Source of the DNA: Cliona cf. orientalis
Lineage: Eukaryota > Porifera > Demospongiae > Clionaida > Clionaidae
Assembly (NCBI GenBank): GCA_963930775.1
Contig: OZ005690.1
Coordinates: forward strand, 3,208,225-3,272,224
DNA length: 64,000 nucleotides
Direction of reading: 5' to 3'
The position numbers were made by a program, and so were the translations under genes. This document shows positions 48,401-56,602 of this stretch, in pieces. Position 1 is the first letter of the stretch. Every line of letters begins with the position of its first letter. The notes beneath the pieces are model-generated. The model saw only the letters and a program-made list of their open reading frames with translations, was not told where the DNA came from and searched no databases.

Positions 48401-49318
48401 AACATTTAATGTTGACATTTGAAAATTGATTGCTCCTTGACTGTATGCTGAGTTGTTAATGAAATGCAAGTCACACTCAATATTCACCGTGGTACGTACA
48501 ACAAACATGGCTGCTCCTTCATCACCTGTTTTTGAGTTGCCGATAAAGAACATGCTGGTGTCAGCCATAACATTTATTGTTGAGTCAAACACTTTCATAG
48601 CTCTTGAGTTACTGATAAAGGTAATGTGTACATTATTTTCAATATTAAGTATGGATAAGTTTAAATACAAAGCTGCCCTTCGCACTAGATTATGCATGAA
48701 ACTAATATTAGTATTCTTTCCTATATTAAGTGCGGATGATGTCAAATTCATAGCCTCTGCATTCCAATCACTTTTGATAAACGATAATCTTCCTGACAAC
48801 CATGAATTATTGAAGATAGAATTCACAAGCTTTATCTTGTTTCCACTTGAATTCATAGCATGTTCTATGAAAATGTGAGTCTGATTCTCCGCCAGTACTG
48901 ACAGCATCTGGAATACAAGAAATGGTGGACCAGAGGATGTGCTGTTCCAATGATCAAGAACGACATTCTCAAAGTATATTTCTGTAGCATACGGCAATTC
49001 TATGTTAACATCCTTTACAATTGCATCCAATTTACCAGCTCCTCTTATAGTGAATGAAGTGGACTTCAGCGTAATACTTTGGCCACCTCCTTCATGCTGT
49101 CCAGCAAGAAATATCATTGTAAGATTGATATTCTGCTGAGTGAATGTTTTGTTATTGAAGTAGCTTTTTAGAGTTTGACACGGAAGGCCATCATTGCAGT
49201 CAGGGTTAGGAGGAGGATTCGGAGTGACATACACCAGTTCAATGTTGCAGTGAATGGATTTGAAGTTTACGAGAACTAGAAAGATAATAATTATTAGCAG
49301 TCTGCAGACGGTAACCAT
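45425..49318 (-). CDS. Receptor copy F: beta-helix ectodomain with multi-TM module (intact)
   Basis: This is a 1297-residue intronless protein from ATG 49318. It has a signal peptide (1-25), the conserved N-terminal segment ELVYVTPNPPPNPDC..GLPCQTLKSYF, and beta-helix repeats at ~190-580 with the regular phrase H(I/L)xFINNSAxxxGGA. The Cys-rich stalk at ~640-880 ends CGGCKENYSLAIGSSHCIHC. From about 886 come roughly 8-10 membrane segments (TQGMINGLIFYANIVWTYQS, FIAWLNLDFGIEMCF, VPVLVTLILLSYMKLLR, KHQYWFGLLLLIQG). The last hydrophobic segment is near 1225, followed by a basic/acidic cytoplasmic tail with ERQPLIDPNHSD. It is the best template for subfamily A/E/F. The many NxS/T sequons fit an extracellular ectodomain. 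Function is not known; surface recognition or sensing is an inference from architecture. Confidence 0.88.
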   Translation of the reverse strand: MVTVCRLLIIIIFLVLVNFKSIHCNIELVYVTPNPPPNPDCNDGLPCQTLKSYFNNKTFTQQNINLTMIFLAGQHEGGGQSITLKSTSFTIRGAGKLDAIVKDVNIELPYATEIYFENVVLDHWNSTSSGPPFLVFQMLSVLAENQTHIFIEHAMNSSGNKIKLVNSIFNNSWLSGRLSFIKSDWNAEAMNLTSSALNIGKNTNISFMHNLVRRAALYLNLSILNIENNVHITFISNSRAMKVFDSTINVMADTSMFFIGNSKTGDEGAAMFVVRTTVNIECDLHFINNSAYSQGAINFQMSTLNVRNCARIGFVNNLARRQAAGILLENSVLNVEDNANIAFIGNSAGKIGSTAMITSILHVRHNASLYFINNSAIHHGGSCLIEHSNITVKNNAHIIFTNNVAGTAGGMALFFATLNISHKAHILFDSNYAVVGGALYALNCTINVKNDAQMIFINNSAFSAGAVVLALSELYSRSHAILAFINNTANKNLGGAFYSYRSRFSIENATTRFINNSAVNGGAIALLSSILELVNESSNLTFENNSAREKGGAIYVDPDKFQYAIQIQYDNLYYLLDTCLYDTNPWPTNTQQYLNFINNVAQIAGDNIYGASLERCNGSVVHMHPKNNSSLSSISGNPSRVCRCDEQHKPLCHNISGNQYSRSYYPGETIPVSVVVVGGDWGATPGMVYARFQPPHTSSILKPSSQYNQWINESQCASLNYTVYSNESVTATVQLVLSAIPYSDIITCDNNVTWPNYAKACTFFYPLHINLTILPCSPGFSLQGDPPGCYCFPVLTDNGVTCNIFKSKAIFSWNSSLWITVSSIKILLSKHCPFNYCKDTKVIKGASGDQSLCSFNRAGRLCGGCKENYSLAIGSSHCIHCTSDNNMTLLIFFAAAGFLLVFLISVLNLTITQGMINGLIFYANIVWTYQSVLFPNQMPSELIFFKIFIAWLNLDFGIEMCFVNHLNAFWKSWLQFVFPLYLWSIAGVIIMLARYSTRLTALFGNRAVPVLVTLILLSYMKLLRTAVEILHFSVLSVTVYGNSNDTTVTTDLMVWSIDGTLDYFGYPHILLFVAALFTLLFLWLPYTLLLLLIQWIRGVSHYRVLRWTIRLNPFYDANFAPLKHKHQYWFGLLLLIQGTMFVVFTCNFSIPNGINLLILHICAVLLLFCMFSASIYKSHALLIFHSSFLLNICFLSGFIIFSHTKTKVRFSMQTSATLISTGIAFLQFCGIIFYQIYSLCRSCGVGGSLSKVRRVNEDQVDAILDISSRLERRKYSIERQPLIDPNHSDYNYDEETY

Positions 49319-50584
49319 GATGAACTATAATTTTGAAATGCAGAAAAGATAACTTAATCCTATGAGGTTTTAATCATGAAATGTTTACTATAATATTATG
49401 CTCCAAAATCCTGTAGCATATTGAAAACAAGGATTAATACTTTTCATCCCAAAATAAAATTATCAGTGAATGAATATTATGTTTGTATCGGTCAATTTTA
49501 TCATGCAATATTTGGGAGTATATGTAGTACTGCATGATGTTTGTAAAATTAATGTTCTGTTTTGTTTATCCATAGAATTAACACTTCTGCAGTTGTATTT
49601 CTTTTGAGATAACTTATGAACTCTTTTCTCATTGAATGCTATTAATTTTGAATGAAAAATCTCTCTAGGCCACTTGAATGTTTAGTACACCTAACGTTTC
49701 AACTATTATATGTACCATCACTCTGTTTTCTTGAAAACACCTGGAGAGATAATAATAATGTTGAAACTTTGGGACTCTAGTGAAAACTCAGTGCTAACTA
49801 TGTCCAATTGATATAGAGAGAAGTCTAAAGTTCAGTTGCAGCCTATACACACAGGAAAGGCAAGAATTCTTCGATTACCGTACGTAAACAAATAAACTAT
49901 TTCAAAAAGTTTCCCTACCTGACAGATATTGATAAATGGAGATTTATGTCACTTTGTAATGACAAACACTTAATCTACTTGCTCAGCAAAATTCATTTCA
50001 GTAGCCGGCCTTCAAAAAAAGAGCACACTCTCATTAACTATTATTACCTCTTTTATAATGCTTATACTATGCTGACTATTGGGCCTCCTGACCTCTACTG
50101 TCATTATAATTAATAATAATAATATTAAAATTAATGTGTAAATGCCACGCTCCGATCTCGATCCCCAAGTCATACTGGTTGGCAGACTCACTCGCATCCG
50201 CGAGTGGTCTCAGGTCCCCGGACGGGCCCCCACCTGTAGCGACTGCTCCCTGCTTGCACTCTCTTTCAGTAGTTGTAGGTATTATTAAACAAGGGGCAAT
50301 AATTGGGAGAACTGAACAACTCAAACATTCACACACTATTTATATACAGTCCATGACGTAATACAGGAAGTAATCAGTTACAATAATATTATATGAGAGT
50401 TGTGTATTTAATGCAGACCTGACCAAAGGTGTGTGTTTCTGAGTGAGTATATGTGTGTATTATTGTATGAGTACACCAATGGCATATGTAATAATAATAA
50501 TTGGTTTCCCTATATAGTATAATATTATACTGTAGTGTGGCATATGTGCACTACGGCCTGCCAATCCCAAATTCGTAGTAGCTA
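49319..50584. other. Spacer upstream of receptor F
   Basis: It contains the F promoter side, partly inverted-similar to 40090-40388 (ATCCTTGTTTTC and GGGATGAAAA), and then unremarkable AT-rich sequence. No gene was recognised. Confidence 0.5.
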
Positions 50585-50861
50585 TTATTAACCCTCTCCG
50601 CAAAGCATAGGTAGAGGGGTTACTACAATCATTTGGTGACTTTTGTCCATCCGTCCGTCGCAATCCACCTATGCTAATTATTATGGTAAGGGCCATCTGA
50701 GAGAAAGTACGCATTCGAGGTATAGCTACCAGATATAAACGAACAGTGATCATGTTAAGTCCAGCCCAGTAGTGCAGTAGTGTGCAACTGTTGCCCATCT
50801 GTGTTTACATGGCTCTTACCTCAGTACATGACCGATTACAGTTCTGTGCCTTGCTGGTCAG
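50585..50861 (+). repeat. Dispersed repeat with GTCCRTCCGTCC core, copy 1
   Basis: The segment from AACCCTCTCCGCAAAGCATA through TTTTGTCCATCCGTCCGTC and GAGAGAAAGTACGCAT to TGTGCCTTGCTGGTCAG recurs at about 57565-57800. The repeat ends just before receptor homology starts in copy G, so it marks a recombination or insertion border. Confidence 0.75.
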
Positions 50862-50877
50862 TACTGATAAGAGTGGA

Positions 50878-53289
50878 CTTCAGTTCAACACAACATCGCT
50901 TTTCTTGTCTGGAAATCACTCCCTCGATTCAGACATTTATATTGCCGATATTGATCATTTTTACATGCTGACGTATCCTTCAGCGTCTTTGTCATTGAGT
51001 ATTGTACAATGTCTGCAAAATTCTAGCATCAGTCTTAGCAATATCACTACCGTATCGATTCATCGATTGGAATTTTTTGGATGTGGAGACAACAGTATTT
51101 CATCAGTGGACAAATTAACTGTACAAAATTGCTCATTTATCGGCAGCAAAAGTAGTGGAACAGCACTAAACATCATTCACAGCAATGCAAATTTCATTAA
51201 TTGTTCGTTTCTGTCCAATCGAATCGGAACGTACCATGGTCCTCTATGGATCCTTGCACAACAAGAGGAGCCATCGGATGACAATTTTACTGCATACGCT
51301 TTTGTCGGTGGAGCAATGATTGCAAACCAGAGTAACACTAGCATAGTTGGAAGCAAATTCAATAAGAATTATGCTGGTATAGGTGGCGCTATATACTCCA
51401 CTCTTGGTAGCCGAATAAGTATCACTAATAGCACGTTTATTGAAAATAATGCATGCTTATCACAATGGCAAAATAAATATTCCATTTGCTTTGGTGGTGT
51501 ACTTTCCTGTGAGAACAAACATAGCCAAGTTGAGATAATCAACAGTAATTTTACGTCTAATTTTGGGATGTATGGTGGAGTTTTTACACTTTGTGACCAA
51601 TGTACTATCAGTATCAATTCAAGTAGATTTTCTGGAAACCTGGCAATAGAGTATCCTGGAAGTGGGGGAGTGCTGTATTTACAAGATGGCGTTACTGCTT
51701 CTATTCACAAGAGCCAATTTTTTAATGATAGTGCGAGATCAGCAGGTGGTGTTTTGAATGTAGATAATTACACTTTGAAAATTTTTGACAGTGAATTTAC
51801 CAACACCAGTGTGGGGCAATTTGGAGGTGTCATTTGTGTATTCATTATCTATTGATAGAAGCTACTTTGGAAATAACTGTGCTTTTCAAGGTGGTGTTTT
51901 GAATTCATTTTTAAACTCCTCGATAGAGATTCGTGATAGTGAATTTGTAACAACGAGGCCATATCAGATAAAGACCCATTTAATTCAGCTGGAGGAGTTA
52001 TTTGCATGATGCAGTCCTCTACCTTAAACATTATTCGAACTCATTTCTATAATAACATAGCACACACGAGTGCTGGTGGTGCTTTGAGTATTTCCTCAAA
52101 TATTGAGGCTAATATCATTAACAGCAGCTTCATTGCTAATAAGGCAAGAGCAGGAGGTGCTATTGATGTATATCAGAGTAACGCTATCTTCTCTGGATTC
52201 AATAATCTGACAGACAATGTTGTTGATAGCAGAGGTGGAGCAATCTATGCCTCTGGCGACAGCTTATTAAATGTTATGGATGAACTAAGAATGATGTCTA
52301 ACAATGCATCTGAATCTGGAGGAGGCATCTATTTAAATAGATCTAAGCTAAACTGCTAGTTTAATAGTAGGATCAAACTCATTAGTAACAACACTGTTGG
52401 TGGAGGTGGTGGAATATTCACTATTAATGCAATAGTAAAGGTTTTCTCCAATAGGGATTCCAGCATTGAATCAGCCATAGTCTTTGATGGAAACACTGCT
52501 GCAATGGGAGGTGGTATTCACCTGGAGCTGGCAACAAAGCTGCTTGTCTTAAAATCAGGAAACGACTACACAAAAACCATATACAACTTGTGCTTTATCA
52601 AGAATTCAGCCGATTATGGTGGAGCTATTTACAATGCTGATGAAACAGAAAATGAAGTATGTGCAAGTAAATCATACTATATAGTCACAGTAGTAGTGAC
52701 AGCACAGAATGCTTCCTGCAAATACTTTCCCAAGTGCAAACAGTTCGTATGTTGTATAACATTGTGACCACTGAATTTGTAAACAATAGTGCCCATGTAT
52801 CGGGACCCATTTTATATGGAGGTCTTCTCGATAGGTGCACACTAATGTCAAGTGCTGAAATTTTATTCACAAATAACAGGACTCCTTTGGATGGAGTTAC
52901 ATACTTCTTGGACACTAGCACCTTGAACGATACAGATGGTATCTCTTCTTCACCAATCCAGATATGTCTTTGTGAACCGGATGGCACAGTACCTAACTGT
53001 GACCTCCAGCAAATGAATGTTAGTGTAAAGAAGGGAGAAATGTTTGAAGTATCACTGGTTGCAGTTGATCAGGTTAACAGAACATTACCGTACATCACCA
53101 TCTACAGTTCTCTCAAATATGCTGAGAGTGGTCTAGGAGAAGGACAAATGGCTCGGGTAACTGCAAAAGAATGTACGGTTTTTAGCTTTAATGTATTTTC
53201 AACAAATACTGACGAAGAGATCACTTTGTACACAGATGGCCCATACAGAAACACAATAAAATCACAAAGGAAAATTCTCGTCTCCTTTC
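50878..53289 (+). pseudogene. Receptor copy G: ectodomain-only pseudogene of copy B type
   Basis: Homology to copy B begins at 50878 (LQFNTTSLFLSGNHSLDSD, equal to about B residue 59). It ends at 53289 inside the stalk (KSQRKILVSFL, about B residue 861). The signal peptide, most of the Cys-rich stalk, all membrane segments and the tail are missing. Frameshifts or stops occur near 51838, 51950, 52357 (TAG) and 52670-52740. The remaining repeats (GGAMIANQS, GGAIYST, GGVLNVDN, GGALSI, GGAIDVYQSN) are almost those of B. It lies in the same direction as B, about 23 kb away. It is clearly a truncated duplicate. Confidence 0.88.
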
Positions 53290-53464
53290 TAAAGGCTCGC
53301 ATATCATTAACCCCCATATACGTAGTACAAAATTCCATTTTCCGATAAAATGTATGGACTTCCGGTCACCTTAGCGTAAACTGACAAGTGGAGATATCAG
53401 GATCTGAAATACTCCTATAGTTGTAGCCATTGCTGCCCTTCCCAGTCCTTAATACACCTGAGGA

Positions 53465-53919
53465 GGCCACTACAAATTGGATCATAGTTTCTCGTCCACC
53501 GCCCGCATGCCTTTTGAGCTACCGCCTACTTTTTATATTATTGCACTTATTTTCTATTAAAACGAAAATATTGATGACGTAATTGAAATTTTTAATATTA
53601 TTTACGGTCTGTTCCATGTGCGCTCGAGTTGCAAGCTGAGTTCGTGACATTGATGGTTCATTCAGTATTTGCTCACTGTTCTCATTGTGCATGATGATCG
53701 CTATACTCGTGAGTAGCTTCATTCATAGTTCTAAGACTGTGCTCACCATATCAGCTGAAGATGGCGGGATTAGCTTGAGTCTTGTACCCCGGCGATCATT
53801 TGTGGTTTACACCGCCACATCCGGTAATAATGAATAATGAATAATAAAAGTTAACCGCCCGCCCGCATGGTATTGAATCAACAGTCAGGACGGAAACAAC
53901 TATGCAATTTGTAGTGGCC
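53465..53919. mobile_element. MITE with GGCCACTACAAATTG ends
   Basis: The left end GGCCACTACAAATTGGATCA and the right end (reverse complement GGCCACTACAAATTGCATAG) are inverted. CCGCCCGCAT lies just inside both ends, as in the neighbouring element and at 5092. It is 455 bp and non-coding. Confidence 0.7.
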
Positions 53920-53943
53920 TTATCATCTCTACTGCTCTTATTA

Positions 53944-54321
53944 GGCCACAGCAATTTAATATCCTGTTTCTCATCCATCGCCCGCATAGACTTCCAGGAT
54001 ATTGACTTGCAAAAACACTCATATATAGCCTTGTACAAAGCACCGCATTGAAAATGTTAGAATAGCCACTTGAAAAACACGACGAGTTCCTCCATGCAAC
54101 AGACCATAGATAATAGAACAGACCAACTGTCACATAAATAGCTCACAAACTTGAACGCACGACGTCACTCTAATTAAAGCGCACTATGAAATAACGTCAA
54201 TTCAGTGTCCCTGTGGATCACGTGCTGTGTTATTAAGCTGTGTTTGTAAACAATGCCGCCCGCCCGCATTGATTTTTTATATTGCATTGGATGAGAAACA
54301 GAATATTAAATTGCTGTGGCC
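53944..54321. mobile_element. Adjacent MITE with GGCCACAGCAATTTAATAT ends
   Basis: The left end GGCCACAGCAATTTAATATC and the right end (reverse complement GGCCACAGCAATTTAATATT) both continue with CTGTTTCTCATCC and lead to GCCCGCAT. TTA borders the left side and its complement the right. It is 378 bp with no coding potential. Confidence 0.8.
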
Positions 54322-54350
54322 TTATGCATTTCAGTGCATTTACTAACTTG

Positions 54351-55790
54351 TTAAGGTACCATTTAATTGCGTGGGCGTGAGCGTCAAGAATGGCTAATTC
54401 AATTAGCGAATCGTGAAGGGGCGTGGCCGAAGAGGCCATACGAGTGCTTTTGGTCGAAGGTGGGTGTACCTAGAATCGGCCAGGGATGATTATGCGCGTG
54501 TAATTAGCGACCGGAAGTGGCCCCTGAAGAAAACACCGGTAATTGCCCACTTCAAAGCAAGATCAAAGCATTCTTTCTTAACTATTAACCGCAACGACAA
54601 AAAAATTAAACACTAAGTAGAAAAAAAGAAAAGATTTAAATAATTAAATAATTAAATAATCTAATTCATGGGGGGTTTGGGAGTACTTGGGGAGATAATT
54701 TTTACATGGGCACGCAGAATGGGTCGAAACTAGAGATTTGACCGGACAGATTTTTGATTCACACCTTACAATTAAAGTTACGGCCCTTTGAAGTTTCCCC
54801 ATATGTTTGTACAGGGAAGCCATGCGTTTACAATGTTTCCGCCCACGCGCTACGTGAGGGGCGGGGCCACGCGCGCTTATAAACGTGACGACCTTTACCA
54901 ACTTTTGGACAAAATTGAAATTTAGGCTGCCTGCTTGCATTGTATGGTTCCTCTATGCACCCAGCTCAATTATATGATGGTTTTTGGACAATTTCTTTCT
55001 GCTTAGTGTTCAGGTCGCCTTGAAAAAAAAAAAAAAAAAAAAAGCTAATTAGGCCTAATTAAGCATGTGGGCGTGTTCCTGGCACTGTGTGGAGTGTGTG
55101 CGTGTGCATTAATGCAGGTTTTATTGCTTCGGATTGGGCGGGGCTTCACGGGCCAGTGGTTGGATATCGGGGCCTGGGACTTGGCCGCGGCAATAGGTGG
55201 GCGTGTCCCGGATGCGGTGGTGACCTTTGCACCCGGCCAGGAGGCTTCGGGGGCGTGGCAGGAGGTCAAAGGTGAGGCCATGTCAGTTAATGAGGCACTG
55301 TACGCCAGTGCAATCGAGGGGACTGTACGGCTGGACGGAGGCTGACGATGGTTTGAAACGGATGTGGTTGCGATGACGTGTTGTTACCCCGCCCACACAG
55401 GAAATGAGGTGAGCTCTTGTGTGGGCGGTGTGGCAGAACGGCCTCCTAGTGTTTGTGTGTGTTTTGGCCTTGCGGAAGCTGTGTGTTTTAATTGGGATTG
55501 ATTGTGGGCTTCCGGTGGACATCCGGTGGCCAGTCGGCACTTGATTGAGAATGATGGTCCTTGAGGCGCAGGGTGGTGCTGTTTTGGGCGTGGCCTGGCC
55601 CCTCCCATCTGGCTCGGCTTCCGGTCCATGGAGGATATTAAATGAACACTTCCGGCTCTAGCAGCCACACCCCTGAGACCTGTGCAATTAAAAGGGCGTG
55701 GTTACACAACATGCACCTCACTAATGACTTTGATGTGGTTTAGGTGTCATATCCCTCACCTCACGCCCACGCAATTTAATGGTACCTTAA
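54351..55790. mobile_element. TTAA-flanked non-autonomous transposon, long copy
   Basis: TTAA stands at both borders, followed by inverted repeats (GGTACCATTTAATTGCGTGG left; GGTACCATTAAATTGCGTGG reverse complement right) that extend into GCGTGAG. TTAA target sites are typical of piggyBac-type transposons, but no transposase is encoded. The interior is GC-rich with many GGGCGTGG motifs. It differs from the copy at 58472 by an extra ~430 bp (about 54604-55022) ending in a poly-A run. That block is either an insertion here or a deletion there. Confidence 0.85.
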
Positions 55791-56602
55791 GGATAATACA
55801 ATCAAAATGGGTTGAAAAATCGTGAACCTCCGAGATAGGGACAACCTCCGAGCGAAGGATAAGAGGCCCGTTCCCAAAGTGTCCTTTATTCGGAGGCTCG
55901 ACTGTAATTCCATTGTTCCCCCTGGCAAAGTGATCCCGATCATTTGGACCGGCCTGTCCCACTATGTGGTACGTGGCTGGAATATTATAAGCTAAAAGGG
56001 TTTATAGGATCTGCATGATGCCATGGATTCCGAAGATGAAAGACCTAGCTACCACCCAAAATCATTAATAAGACTGAATACAAAATTGACTGGGTTATAT
56101 GTGCCTCAACATTGATGTAGCTACCTTACATGTAGCTATGCAAAAAAATTCAGCCCCACCCCCCCCTTCAGGGGCTGGCTTGCAAACTACGTAGCAAAAC
56201 AGGTGTTAGCTAGTGGTGATAGCATGATAGCATGATAGCATGATAGCATGATTTTTATTGACAGCGAATCGGTGGCAATTATCAACACTGATAGCTAGCT
56301 AGCTGATGTCAATAGCCTTGGCTTCTTGTTGTATGCAGTCATAATTAATACATAATATGTGGGCAGTGCTGATGTTAAAATTCACAAGCTTACTTGTGTG
56401 GCAATAGTGAATACCACAATAATAATTATTCATGGTTTCTTGGAAGTCAAATACGAATAACAATTGCAGGATAATTGTATTTATTAATGATTATTTTTGT
56501 AAACAATATGTGTGTCAAGAAACACCCCCTTTTGTGAAGTTGAATTAAGCAAGTATTTTAGCTTAGTATTACAATTTGACGAGAACAAACAAGGAAGAAA
56601 AC
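55791..56602. other. Spacer with a one-ended MITE fragment and an octamer repeat
   Basis: A single pogo-like end (reverse complement CAGTCGAGCCTCCGAATAAA) lies at about 55830-55909 with no clear partner. GATAGCAT is repeated four times at 56217-56251. The promoter of the Death-domain gene should be near 56500. Confidence 0.5.

Noticed and set aside
12430-53289. Bacterial origin (Chlamydia-like contamination) for the Pmp-type genes
   Set aside because: They sit between spliced animal genes, have multi-pass tails unlike chlamydial autotransporters, lack an autotransporter barrel and share codon and base use with the surroundings.
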